Source: Cryptomeria japonica (taxonomy: Eukaryota; Streptophyta; Pinopsida; Cupressales; Cupressaceae). Taken from it: a DNA stretch of 64,000 bases. A model generated the notes under the pieces. That model ran no database searches and was not told where the DNA came from. It worked only from the letters and a program-made list of their open reading frames with translations. Location: positions 505,437,442 through 505,501,441 of the forward strand of contig NC_081410.1 in NCBI RefSeq assembly GCF_030272615.1, read 5' to 3'. Positions within the stretch are counted from its first letter, which is position 1; the number at the start of each line of letters is the position of its first letter. This document shows positions 22,332-33,868 of this stretch, piece after piece. A program made the translations under genes and the position numbers.

Positions 22332-23363
22332 ATGTATAAGACGGATGGACCGAAGTTGACCAAGTCAAGTTTCTCTACATGGCAGAAAAGGATGAAGTTG
22401 CATCTATCAGGAGTTGGAGAATATGTTGTATACTATCTGGAGAATGATTTTGTTACACCGAGCACCTATCCATTGACTATGGAAGAGATAAAGGCAAAGC
22501 AAGAACATATTCAAGCAGTGATTGAAATAACATCTACATTGACCGATTCAGAGTTTAATGATCTAGAAGGCTGCAATGATGCAAAGGCAATGTGGGATAA
22601 GCTCATATCAGTATATGGAGGAGATGAACATGTTCAAAGAGCAAAAGTAGATAGTCTAAGAGGACAACTTGAATCTATGAGGATGAATGAAGGTGAGAAC
22701 ATAACTCAGTACAATACAAGACTAAAGGAGGTTGTCAATCAAATCAAAGGAGCAGGTGGAACTATTGAAGAAAAGGATATAACAAGTAAGTTGTTGAGAA
22801 CCCTTCTACCGGCTTATGCAATCCGAGTCTCTGCAATCAATGAATTGAGGTCTGCACCTAATATGCTAGTTTCTTTAGATGCCACTATTGGTAAGCTACA
22901 TGCATTTGAGTTAAGTAACTTTGATAACAATGGTTCTTCGGTAAATAAAGTTGAATTTGCATTTAGTTCTTTTCATCTTGCTGAATCTAATGATTTCAAT
23001 GAAAGAAAGTATAAGTACTCTGAAGGAGGTCACAATGGAGCAAGTGAAAGATTTCGTAAGAACATGGAAGAAGTACATAAACTGTATGAGGAAATTAGAA
23101 AGCAAGAAGAGTTTGAAGCACTATTAGCCAAAAGGTTACCGAGAGGCAGAGGTAAGTATAAAAGAAAACTACCTTTGAAATATTTCAATTGTGATAAAAT
23201 AGGACATATGGCTTCTAACTGTCCTGACAAAGATTTTACTGAAAAGAGAGATTACCAAGATGACAGACAGAAAGACAATCATTACAGAGGACATCAAGAC
23301 TTCAAAAGAAGAGATAGAAAGACATGCTTAATAGCTGATGAGGAATCTAATGATGACAAATAA
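22332..23363 (+). CDS. Gag of element B (copia, UBN2-type)
   Basis: A 343-codon open frame. Gag forms the virus-like particle and binds element RNA. The N-terminus FSTWQKRMKLHL matches the W-x-x-x-M-x-x-x-L pattern of copia Gags, and NDAKAMWDKL and LPAYAIRV further match the UBN2-type capsid region. A basic RGRGKYKRK stretch precedes the zinc knuckle at residues 284-297. This reads YFNCDKIGHMASNC, so the first Cys of C-x2-C-x4-H-x4-C is Tyr. The same change occurs in element C. The start ATG is 50 bases after the primer site. The stop (TAA, 23361) falls where most copias read on into Pol in the same frame, so it may be a mutation. Confidence 0.9.
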   Translation: MYKTDGPKLTKSSFSTWQKRMKLHLSGVGEYVVYYLENDFVTPSTYPLTMEEIKAKQEHIQAVIEITSTLTDSEFNDLEGCNDAKAMWDKLISVYGGDEHVQRAKVDSLRGQLESMRMNEGENITQYNTRLKEVVNQIKGAGGTIEEKDITSKLLRTLLPAYAIRVSAINELRSAPNMLVSLDATIGKLHAFELSNFDNNGSSVNKVEFAFSSFHLAESNDFNERKYKYSEGGHNGASERFRKNMEEVHKLYEEIRKQEEFEALLAKRLPRGRGKYKRKLPLKYFNCDKIGHMASNCPDKDFTEKRDYQDDRQKDNHYRGHQDFKRRDRKTCLIADEESNDDK

Positions 23364-26300
23364 GATGAAACTGATATAGAGGAAGTAGTTTATGTGGCTA
23401 TCAAAGACGGATCAGATGAAGAAAGGTATGAAGAAAAAGCCCTAATATCTCACATAAACACTAATGATTCTTGGATCATAGATAGTGGATGCTCACATCA
23501 TATGACAGGTGATAAACATGAGTTTGTTATATTAGAAGATTATGATGGAGGCTATGTTAGATTTGGTAATGATGCACCATGTCTGGTGAGAGGTAAAGGA
23601 TCTATAACACTTCTTGATAATGCAAGATGCAATGATGTTTATTGGGTTGAAGGTTTGAAATACAATTTGTTGAGTGTAGCACAACTAAACAACACAGGTT
23701 ACCGAATAGAATTTTAGAAAGGAATTTTCAAAGTTCATGACAAGAATGGAAAGTTAGCTGCTACCGGGACACAAACAAAAGGTAACACATTTCACCTTGA
23801 CTCAACTCATAACAAGTGTTTGTATGCAAAGGTAGATGATACCTGGTTATGGCATAAAAGGTTTTGTCATGTAAATTTTGATAATTTGATCAAAATAAGT
23901 AAGAAGCACCGAGTAAGAGGTCTACCGAGTCTTGAAAAACCTAAGAATGCTATGTGCCGATGATGCCAGATGGGTAAGATGACAAGATCAAGATTTACAA
24001 GTAAGTCTTACACTTCTAAGGGAATTTTAGATCTAGTACACACTGATCTTTGTGGTCCTATGAAAGTTCAAAGTAATTATGGTGATAAATATTTCATATT
24101 ATTTGTAGATGACTATTCAAGGATGATGTTAGTAATGTTTCTAAAAGAAAAATCAGAAGCTTTTCAAATGTTTAAATGGTACAAGGCAATAGTTGAAAAT
24201 GAAACAGGAAGACAACTAAAATGTCTTAGATCAAATAGAGGAGGAGAGTTCACATCTGATGAGTTCAACTTATTTTCCAATGATCATGATATTAAAAGAC
24301 AAGTCTCTGTACCGAGAACTCCACAACATAATGGAATAGCTGAGAGAAGAAACAGATCTATTGTGGATTGTGATAGAACATTGATGATTGAAAAGAAGGT
24401 GCCACAAACATTTTGGAGAGAAGCAATAAGCACAACAGTTTACACCCTGAACCGAGTACAATTGAAGAAAGATACTTTGAAGACACCATATGAAATCTGG
24501 TATGATAAGAAACCTAATGTAAGTTATTTTAAAATCTTTGCAAGTAGATGCTATTTTCACAAAGATGATAGAAATGGCAAGTTTGATCAGAAAAGTGAAG
24601 AAGGAACATTTCTAGGTTATTCTTCTAGAAGAAAAGCATTTAAATGTCTGATCAAATCATCTAACAAAATAGTAGAAAGTGCAAATGTGAAAATTGATGA
24701 ATTTGCAGAAAGAAATGATGAAGGAAATTCCAAGGAACTAGAAGACTATGATGAATTTGTCTATGTTCAACCGAGAAGTCTTATCGAGAAGACTGTTGAA
24801 GAAAATGAAGAGAATATCCAGTTACCGAGTGATGAAGAAGATCATACAGAGCCTATCGAGCTTGTATTAGCCAAGTATGTTAGAAGACATCATGCACCAA
24901 GTCAGATTATAGGAGATAAGGATGATCCAGTGATGACAAGGAACAAACTGAGACAAAACACATGTTTGATATCTGAATTTGGACCGAGAATAGTGAAAGA
25001 GGCATTTAACAGTGAAGATTGGATAAATGCTATGGCAGAAGAGATTGATCAAATCAAGAAGAATGACATGGACACTAATCCCAAGACCAAAGGACAAAAA
25101 TGTAATCGGTACAAAGTGGATTTTCAGAAACAAGCTAAATGAAAAAGGAGAGGTCATTCGAAACAAAGAAAGACTAGTTTGCAAAGGTTATGCTCAAGAA
25201 GAAGGAATTGATTATGGTGAAACTTTTGCACCTGTTGCTAGACTTGAAGGAGTAAGAACATTGTTGGCCTATGCTGCTTTCAAAAATTTCAAGGTATATC
25301 AAATGGATGTCAAATCTGCATTTTTGAATGGAATATTAGAAGAAGAAGTTTTTATTGAACAACCTGAAGGATTTGTTGAAGACAATAATAAAGATCAGGT
25401 ATGTAAATTGAACAAAGCTTTATATGGTTTGAAACAAGCACCTAGAGCATGGTATGAAAGATTGCACTCTTATTTGATTAAGATTGGTTTTATAAGGACA
25501 AGTGAGAACAACAACATGTACATGAAGAATGATGAAAATGGAAAACTGATCTCAGCCATATTTGTTGATGATATTATATTTTATGGAAATGACTCTTTAT
25601 GCAAGAACTTTGGAAATGAAATGAGCAAACAATTTGAGATGTCATTAATTGGTGAGATAAAGTATTTTATAGGTTTACAGATATTGCAAATGAAAAATGA
25701 GATTTTCATTACTCAATCCAAGTACATAAATGAAATCTTGAAGAAATTTGGAATGGAGGATTCAAAACCAGTAAGTACTCCTATGACTACCAATTGTAAA
25801 TTATCAAAGAATGATGAATCTACATCTATTGATGAGACACTTTACCGATCCATGATTGGAAAACTACAATATGTTGTTCACAGCAGACCAGACATAGCAC
25901 ATGCAGTAGGTATAGTTGCAAGATTCTCTGCAGATCCTAAGGAAACACACATGATAGCAATCAAAAGAATTTTTAGATACTTGAAAGGCACTGAGGATTA
26001 TGGCTTAGTATATCAAAAAGGAAATGATTTTGATTTAAAAGTTTATACTAATGCTGATTGGGCAGGCAACATTGATGATAGAAAAAAAACAAGTGGAGGA
26101 GCTTTCTTTTTAGGAGAAAGACTAGTGAGTTGGCTTAGCAAGAAACAGGGATGTGTTTCACAGTCAACAACAGAAGCTGAATACGTTGCTGCAGCATTGA
26201 ATTGTACCAACATTGCATGGATCAAACAACTGTTGGAAGGTATAAATGAGAAAGTTACTGAGCCAGTAACAATATTATGTGACAATACTAGTGCCATTAA

Positions 26301-26514
26301 TATTTCAAAAAATCCTGTTATGCACTCTAAGACAAAGCACATCTCTATCAAATATCATTATCTTAGAGAAGAAGCTCAAGAGAAGAAAGTGGTGTTGGAG
26401 TATGTTAGCACAAAGGAACAAATAGTAGATATCTTCACCAAGCCACTACCAAGGGACACTTTTGAATATCTAAGAAGTCAGTTAGGGGTCCTACCCCTAT
26501 CTTCTACTCATTGA
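23364..26514 (+). pseudogene. Pol of element B (protease, integrase, RT, RNase H)
   Basis: Domains in copia order. Protease: active site WIIDSGCSHHMTG (DSG at 23481). GAG-pre-integrase: LWHKRFCHVNF ... CQMGK. Integrase: HTDLCGP (Asp at 24045), then LRSNRGGEF where the second catalytic Asp is Asn (24234), and GIAER (Glu at 24342) with D-35-E spacing. [32 protein letters not shown] in place of YVDD. RNase [10 protein letters not shown], where the first Asp is Asn (26050), then TEAEYVAA and LCDN. Defects: TAG at 23715, TGA at 23961 and a small deletion near 25068 that shifts the frame. The ORF ends with FTKPLPRD. This copy cannot make active enzymes. Confidence 0.93.
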
Positions 26515-26966
26515 CCGAGTTCGGTGAAAGCATCAATCCGATGACTCTATCGAATATCTTTTAGGAGTTGATGATGCATTACACACTTTAGGATGTTTTC
26601 TAAAGGTGTACAGGAATTATTATAGGAAACAATACAGGGAACAGGAATTAAAGACAAAATGCTCTGGTCAAGACTCAGTTGATACACAACAGCGGGAAAT
26701 CACTTCATACAGAAAGAAATTATGTTTTAGTTCTTTACTTTTTGGCATTGTTGTCAAAGGGGGAGAAGACTAATATCGGGGAGAAGACTAGTATCGGGGA
26801 GAAGACTAGAAGAAAACTAAGAAGACTACATATTGGAAAGCAGACTAAAGAAAAGAGGAGAAGTCTAATGTATGGGGGAGAGCATTTCAGCATTTCAGAA
26901 TCACAACAATCCAAATCTTTTAAGGTCAAATCAATTGGTTTTTCCATCAATGCCAAAGGGGGAGAT
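26515..26966 (+). other. 3' non-coding region with doubled polypurine tract (element B)
   Basis: CAAAGGGGGAGAAG at 26755-26768 and CAAAGGGGGAGA at 26954-26965, the latter against the LTR. Just after the first copy an 18 bp unit (GGGAGAAGACTAATATCG) is repeated about 2.8 times (26761-26810). The short ORF over it is repeat-derived. Confidence 0.75.
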
Positions 26967-28499
26967 TGTTGGCAATATTGCATTATAACAGACAATGAAA
27001 GATTGTTGGCATTTCAATAAGGATATTGAGAAGGTTGTTGATGATTATGGATATAACTAATTAAGGATGTTTATTGTCTTGATATTATTATTTTGTCATT
27101 GATGTCAAGAAATTGATTTTCTAATTCAGTATGTTGTTGCCATATCTTGAGAAGTATGATTTAAAGAATATAAAGATGTCGGTAAAAGACATAGGAAAGA
27201 TTATGATGAATAAGGGGATGAATAAGGTATTCAATGGGCAACTATTACCAAATCAGACAATGATGAGATCATGATGTTTAGATTGTTTTGACATCATACA
27301 TATGTTGTAAATTGTAAGGATAATACTATACTATGTTACCAAGCAAAGAACCTAGTCAGTAAACCCTAAGGTTATCGCTATCGGTTAATGAAGACAGTAT
27401 GTCTACTGAGTGAAGTTTAGTATTCACCGAGTTATAACCGAGTTGCTACCGAGTTGTAACCGAGCTATAACAGAATGCATTAAATGATTACAGGCGATAT
27501 TTAATGAAGGAACCTGATGAGCTGGAATTGATTAAATAATTGGTATGTCGTGCATGAAGTTTGTTAAGAATCTAAGGCAATGGAAAGTCGGCATGAAGAT
27601 CTACAACGCAGATTGAACCGCAATACCCTGGCACAAGTTCCAAGAAATGTATGCAAGTTCCCAGGTGGGGTAAAACATTTTCAGATCGAAAGATGCATTG
27701 AACCTGGACAAGATTGAAGATTTGATGGCTATGATTGATCATGGGAAATGTGATCAAGGAGATTAAGCGGTTACCTAATTGTTTATAAATAGGAAACTGT
27801 TGATAAACAATGTATGTGGGCAAGTTTATGCATATGGATGCTACATAGTGATTACCGAGCATAGAAGCTTGAAGACCTGTTTGAATAACAGAGTATAGAA
27901 GCCCAATAGATAGACAAGATTAGTTCTATGTCTAGATTGTATTGAACAAATAGGAATCTGCTTTAGCATTTTAGATGTGAAGTTGCAGATAGATTTTTAT
28001 TACTGTTATTTTCTAAAAGTGATAGAAAATATTTTAACCAAGTGGACTTAACAGTCTTATTTGTAAAACCCTCTAGCAAGGTGACATTCTGATTGAGTGT
28101 TTGAAATCCTTTAACAAGGTCACTTCTAACAAGGTGAAGATCCTAACAGATCTGAGGGAAATCCCTTAACCAGGTCACATCTAGCAATGTGTTTGTAATC
28201 TTTAACAGGGTTTGATTTTAACCAAGCATACTCTAGAAGAGTGTATTTCTTAGTGGGTCCAAAATCCCACAGTGGTTTTTCCCTATTTGGGTTTCCACAT
28301 TAAATCTGGTGTTATGAGGTTTATGATGTTTATATGCTTTTGAGTTTGCATGTTTAATAGTTTTGGTTATATTATTGAAGTATATGTTACCGAGGTTGAA
28401 TCTGATGTTTTTATGGAAGATTAAGTTTGTATGATACACCCCCCCCTCTCATCTTGTTGGCTATTGGATCTGTACTTATATTAAGTATCAGAACTATCA
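26967..28499 (+). repeat. 3' LTR of element B (1533 bp)
   Basis: Same as the 5' LTR with about 3% differences. It is 22 bp longer because a GAGTTGCTACCGAGTTGTAAC-type unit is duplicated near 27430-27465. It is followed by the target duplication gaatct. Confidence 0.95.
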
Positions 28500-28505
28500 G
28501 AATCT

Positions 28506-28819
28506 ATCCATCATAACATAGCTATAATGTAAGTAGTTCAAACTTTAAATGAAATAGTTAATAATTGATATTATTTATAGCTTATATAATATGCTATATA
28601 GGAACTTGATATTTCAGTGTCTCTTATGCTGGTGAAGCTTAAATTTAAGCGATTGCCTAGTTTTATGTTATTTAAGATTGTATATAAATTATTAAATTTA
28701 ATTTTTTATGTTATGATTTGATTTTTTATTGTAAAATTATAGGTTGAAATACATTATGTGTTTTAACATGAATGTAATTATTTTGTGATCTATAATGTGT
28801 CTTTAAAATTAATCGATTT
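28506..28819. other. Intervening AT-rich DNA, no gene seen
   Basis: About 310 bases between elements B and C, very AT-rich, without ORFs or repeat edges. Confidence 0.5.
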
Positions 28820-30079
28820 TGTTGGCATTATGGATGAATTGATTACGTGTTGCATTGATGTTTTTTCATTGATTTCAACACTAGCTATTATGGTTGGTTA
28901 CCGACAGACAGGTTTTGGTTACCGCTAAAAGATCTAGTGTTACCGGCAGAAGAGACTATCTGCTGGACACTTCCGACATGTTTGGATCAATGAAGTATGT
29001 TTGATTTTATGTGTTACATGTTCCTAGAGCATGTTTTGGTTAGTTGGTATTGACTTGGTAATCGGATTCTATCATACACTCTTGTAAACCCATAGCAGCA
29101 TTGGTTTAAGGTTTAACTGACAAAGCTTTCACTGAGGAATCTTGACATGATGCATAAGTGGTGTTGGTGTGGCTTTTGCATGGATTTTAGGATGCTGAAG
29201 ATGTTCTTTGATCGTGCTTCAACTGCTTGAAGACATTGCTTTGGCCTGGTGGACCTAGAATAGGTCCGGTACCTATCTAGATTATGGAACGATATCATGT
29301 TAACATGTACTCTACACATTACCGAGATGTTTTGAGATGTTCTATTGATTGGTTATTATTGTTTTGGTCTTAAGCCGACATGGCATATCATTGTAATATG
29401 GATTTATGTAATGATATTATTTTAATATCTTTTAGGTGGTTGACCTAATTGGTTTAGGCCTTAGGGTTGGTATAAAATGATGTAAGGTCTCATTGTAGAT
29501 CATGGTGAATATGTGTCGTGGTCTTGAAATGCAATATCATATGCGAAGGATATTTGGTCGATCATAGGTGATCAAATTGGGATTAAGGAAGAGGTCAAAG
29601 GCTCCTGGTATTGAGCTTAACCGAGACTGTAATTAGGCATGGTATATGCTATCTCTGGCAATTCATTACTCTAGATTGTTGTCCATTTATCTTGAGGTGG
29701 TTATAACCTCTCTGTAGTCAGTGAGACTCTTTTGTAATGAGCAGTATGCTCTAGGCAGTGTGCCTTCCTGCATGTGCATGCCCCTCATTGTATCACATAC
29801 TTTCTACAGAAGTATCATCTGACTATGGGTAGACTTCCCATTGTGGTTTTTCCCTTTCCGGGTTTTCCACATACAAATCATGGTGTTATATGGTATGGTT
29901 GCATTGTGTTGATTATCTGCTTTATTGTTAAGTTTCATTGCTTACTAGTATCTATTTCTACTATTCCAGTACTTAATGTTTATATGCTCCAGTTTAAGGT
30001 TATTAAGTGGATTAATTGATATAATATGTTAACAACTGATTCACCCCCCCCTCTCAGTTGTTCACCAGTTATCCTAACA
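28820..30079 (+). repeat. 5' LTR of element C (1260 bp)
   Basis: TGTTGGCATTATGGATG to TATCCTAACA. TATA box GGTATAAAATG at 29469-29479. The conserved GTGGTTTTTCCC / GGGTTTTCCAC block lies at about 29841-29869 and the C-rich tract with CTCTCAGTTG at 30042-30062. A reversed partial copy of the same family lies at 2698-3296. Confidence 0.9.
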
Positions 30080-30081
30080 AT

Positions 30082-30093
30082 TGGTATTAGATC
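30082..30093 (+). other. Primer-binding site of element C
   Basis: TGGTATTAGATC directly after the LTR, an initiator-Met-type site with two changes. Confidence 0.75.
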
Positions 30094-30137
30094 TTTGGTC
30101 CTCTTTTGCAGAAGCTTAATGGTTTGAGGTAGATCCT

Positions 30138-31032
30138 ATGGCAGCTAACACTTCAAATCCACCGGCAACTATTTTCAGAAGAGAAATCTCTAAGCTTGAT
30201 GGAACAAATTATGGGATATGGAAAATTCAAATGGAGACTCATCTTAGATGTCTTGGCAAGGATATTTGAGAGATCATTGAGAAAGGATACACACCTTATG
30301 ATCTGACATCAGGCAATCCTGCTCCTGCAGACCTGGACAAGAATATTGAAAATGATTGCAAAGCTAGAGAAGCCCTCTTGTGTGCACGTATTGATCAGTA
30401 AATTGTGGGATTGACTGATAAATCATCGGCAAAGGTTATGTGGGATAAATTGAAAACTCTAAATGAAGGTAAGATATGAAAACTTGAAGATGGATGATAA
30501 TGAAAGAATTGTTGTGTTTATGGAAAGAGTAAATGAGATTGTTATGGGAATTCAATATTGTGGAGGATCTCTTAATGAAGATGAAATAGTTTCCAAAGTC
30601 TTGAGAGTCCTTCCACCGGCTTACAAGATGAAGAAAACTACAATTAATGAGTTGAGAACAATGACAAACACTTCAGTTAACAGAGACATTCTGATTGGGA
30701 AATTATCTGCTTTTGAGCTTGAAGAATTTGGATCTTCTGGAGCTATAAAATCTGAACCTGTTTTTCATGCATCATCATCTACTGACAAAAGTGATTGGAA
30801 AGCCTTATATGTAAAAGAATTGGAAGATATGAGGAAAGAAGATGAAGAATTTGAGCAATTTGAAGCCTTATTTGCTAGAAGAGTACCTAAAGGACTGACA
30901 AGAAGTAAGTATGAAAGAAAAGCACCTTTTAAATATTTTTCATGTAATAAGATTGGTCATTTTGCATCTAGATGTCCTAAAAGGAAAGCAAGATTTGAGG
31001 AAAGAGTTAAGAAATCATTTAAGCCTAACTAG
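30138..31032 (+). pseudogene. Gag of element C
   Basis: From ATG 30138 the frame reads a copia Gag N-terminus (SKLDGTNYGIWKIQMETHL), with a TGA where Trp is expected and a TAA after RIDQ. A small deletion near 30470 shifts the frame into the open stretch 30463-31032, which carries LPPAYKMKKTTINELRT and a Lys-rich segment before the knuckle. The zinc knuckle reads YFSCNKIGHFASRC, again with Tyr in place of the first Cys, as in element B. It ends at a stop after KSFKPN but sequence similarity continues in frame into the protease linker. Confidence 0.85.
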
Positions 31033-31760
31033 AACAAATATAGATTCAAGAAAAGTAAACAATGCTACATAGCAGACGAGGAAGGAGTAAGTGATGACTC
31101 TGGGGATGAACCGATAGAAGACTCTGCTAGTGGATCCGACAATGGAAAGGAATGGGTGTTCTATGATTTAAAGGAAGATGAACTGGAACTGGCTATCATG
31201 AATGAAGAAAAGGCCCTGGCTGCAAAAGTTGAAGATAAGGATGAATGAGTAATTGATAGTGGATGCTCACATCATATGACTAGAGATAAAAGAAAAATTT
31301 TGTCCCTACAAGAATACAATGGTGATCAAGTTAGATTTGGAGATGACAAAACCTGTATGATCAAAGGTAGAGGTATTATTTCTCTGGATGGAAAGCATAA
31401 TACTGATAATGTCTATTATGTAGAAGGTTTAAAGAATAATCTTTTGAGTGTTGGTCAATTGGTGGACAAGGGTTTCCAACTTTAGTTTAAAGATAGAAAA
31501 TGCAAAATCATTAACAAAACTGGTTTGGAGATTGCAACCGGTATTCAGACTAGAAGTAACATCTTTCACTTGAACACTAGTAATAAGACATATTTTATTG
31601 CTCATATTGATGAGAGTTGGTTATGGCATAAGAGGTTGTGTCATGTTAATTTTGATTGTATTGTTAAGATCAATTCAACTAAGGCAATTAGAGATATACC
31701 TAAGATTATGAAGCCTCATAATCCGGTATGTAAGGAATGTCAATTGGGAAAGCAAGTTAG
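31033..31760 (+). pseudogene. Pol of element C, part 1 (protease and pre-integrase)
   Basis: Same frame as the Gag end. A Glu/Asp-rich linker is followed by a TGA at 31246 and then VIDSGCSHHMT (protease DSG at 31255), YYVEGLKNNLLSVGQLVDKG, a TAG at 31483, and the GAG-pre-integrase segment LWHKRLCHVNFDCIV ... VCKECQLGKQVS. The frame is then cut by the LTR of element D at 31761. Confidence 0.88.
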
Positions 31761-32678
31761 TGTTGGCATTATACACTTAGATGAGAATGGTAGATGTTGT
31801 CATTTATGGAAACTAGGTTCAACTAAGTGGCAACAAGGTTCAACATGGTTCACAGGTTATATCGGAAAAAGACTTCACCTATCGGCACCGACAGATACAA
31901 CAAGGTTTATTAACACCGACATCCATTTTACATCAGCAACAAATCATACCGACATCCAAAGCCAACTTGGCAATAGTATTGTTTATGTGAAATGTTTATG
32001 TAATGTAAATTGTAATTGTATAGCCAACATGATGTATTGTAAAGACTCATATATGTATGAGATCTTGTAGGTCATTTGGGAAGTAGTGGTATGCGAAGTA
32101 GGTAATAAAATGTGTGTATGATACTAGATAATTGTACATGCTTTTTGATGTATTTATTTTAAGAGTGAATAAAAAGAAAAGCAGAGCGAAGACTATTTAC
32201 CAGCAAAGTTTTGGCAGAGGTATTAGATAGAGCTTGAACTGGTATTGAATCCAACATTGCAGATGCTATTTTGAAGCAGTACATTGCTATTGGATTTAAC
32301 CATCCAATTGTGTAGTTAGTGGGACTCCATTTTGTGTTGAGCAATGAGCTATAAGCAATTGGCCTTCCTACATGTGCAGGCCCCTATTGTACCGAGTAAT
32401 ATTTATTCATATTGGCCAGTGAGTAAATATTGTGGGTCACAAATCCCACCGATGTTTTTCCCCTACCGGGTTTCCTCGCCAAAATATTTGTGTTATAGTG
32501 TGCATTGATGTTGATTCTTTTGTTTCTCTTTACTGCATTATTATTTGCTTACTGGTATATTAATTTCAGTTATAAAGTTGCAAATAAGTTTAAATATTTC
32601 ATCTACCCGTTAGATACTGATTCACTCCCCCCCCCCCCCCCCCTCTCAATGTCTTTGGGATTAACCAAATATCTAACA
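31761..32678 (+). repeat. 5' LTR of element D
   Basis: TGTTGGCATTATACAC to ATATCTAACA. Contains AATCCCACCGATG / TTTTTCCCC near 32439-32463 and a long C run (about 32627-32643) before TCTCAATG. The 3' LTR has only about 8 C at that place. Confidence 0.93.
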
Positions 32679-32680
32679 AT

Positions 32681-32692
32681 TGGTATCAGAGC
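32681..32692 (+). other. Primer-binding site of element D
   Basis: TGGTATCAGAGC, a perfect match to the common plant copia initiator-Met primer site, two bases after the LTR. Confidence 0.9.
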
Positions 32693-32749
32693 CTGGTCCT
32701 CTAGTTGTAGAAGCCTAACAACTTGAGGAAGATTCTAAAACTGGTACCG

Positions 32750-33868
32750 ATGGAAAGTTTGAGACAACAATTGGAAGGATCTCTTGAAGATTTTGATGCA
32801 GAAAAATTAAAGAATATCAAACTGGAAGATGAACTTAGAAGTGCTTGAGAATTCATCAAAGCACTTCAAGAAAACTTGGCCAGGGCACAGAACAAGAGAA
32901 AAGAATTACATGGGCAACTGCAAAAACAAGATGATGAAGAAAAATAAACTCTCAGAGATATTGCAAAGAAACTGAGACAAGAGAACAGTAACATGAAGAA
33001 TGAGATGCAAGATTTAACCATGAGACTATGTAAGGATATTGAAGATAGAAAGAAGAATAATGAGGAAGATTTGGCCAAAAGACTTAATGAAAGATCAGAT
33101 GAATCTCTAAGGCTTAGTTATGAAAATGATATGCTTAAAACATTTTTGATTCACATGCAACATGACAAAGAGGAACTTATGAGACAAGTTAGCACTCTAG
33201 AAAGTGATTTGGTCACTACAAATGAGTACAAAAACAAATTCAAAAAGAGTTCAGACAAGCTTGATGATATGGTGAAAAGTCAAAAACCTAATGGAGAAAT
33301 AGTTGGACTTGGATTTGAACATGGAGAAAGTTCTGGAACTGCAAACAATCATGATCACAACAAACTGGTAAGGCAACTTAATGCTTATAAATTCAATGGG
33401 AAATGTTTTAATTGCAACAAATTTGGTCATAAAGAAAATCAGTGTAGATTTAGGAATAATCAGAATACAAACTCATCCACCGGTCAATGTTCCAAATGCA
33501 ATAAACATGGTCATAACTTAGAAAATTGTAGAATGAATGTAAAATGCTATGTTTGTGGTAGATTTGGACATCTATCTAATCAATGCAGAACTCAAACCGG
33601 TCAAGGTTATGGAAAAGCTATTCAAAGAAACAATGTAACCTATTATGCATGCAACAAGATTGGGCATATTGCAAGATTTTGCAAAAGCAAGAATGTACCA
33701 ACAAACAATAAATGATCTAATGATAAAGGCAAGGAAAAGGTGAATGAAATCAAGAAAGAATTCACTAAACAATGGGTCAGGAAAAGAGATCAGAGAAATG
33801 ATGAATCTGGCTCTGCACCGACAGAACAAAGAAATCTTGCACCGATAGGAGATTCTTCATCTAACTAA
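32750..33868 (+). pseudogene. Coiled-coil protein with four zinc knuckles (Gag-like), element D
   Basis: One frame of 372 codons from ATG 32750, with stops at 32846 (TGA), 32945 (TAA) and 33713 (TGA) and no frameshift. Residues ~1-190 are a long charged heptad-like helix region (LKNIKLEDELRS, KKLRQENSNMKNEMQDL). Then come four knuckles: CFNCNKFGHKENQC, CSKCNKHGHNLENC, CYVCGRFGHLSNQC and YYACNKIGHIARFC. The fourth lacks its first Cys. A basic tail follows. The knuckles suggest RNA binding. The UBN2-type capsid part of the related Gags is absent, so this may be only the RNA-binding half of a Gag fused to an oligomerisation coil. Function is inferred. Confidence 0.85.

Larger units (their letters stand above)
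20757..28499 (+). mobile_element. Near-complete Sirevirus-like Ty1/copia element B
   Basis: 5' LTR 20757-22267, primer site, Gag, Pol, doubled polypurine tract, 3' LTR 26967-28499, flanked on both sides by gaatct (20751-20756 and 28500-28505). The two LTRs differ at roughly 3% of positions over the stretch I compared, almost all transitions, plus a 22 bp tandem duplication in the 3' copy. B is therefore the youngest full-length copy here next to D. Pol keeps all domains in order but has two internal stops, a stop at the Gag-Pol junction, one frameshift and two catalytic Asp-to-Asn changes. Confidence 0.95.

Noticed and set aside
23394-26351. Minus-strand ORFs within element B Pol
   Set aside because: They are shadows of the plus-strand coding sequence, with no motifs of their own.
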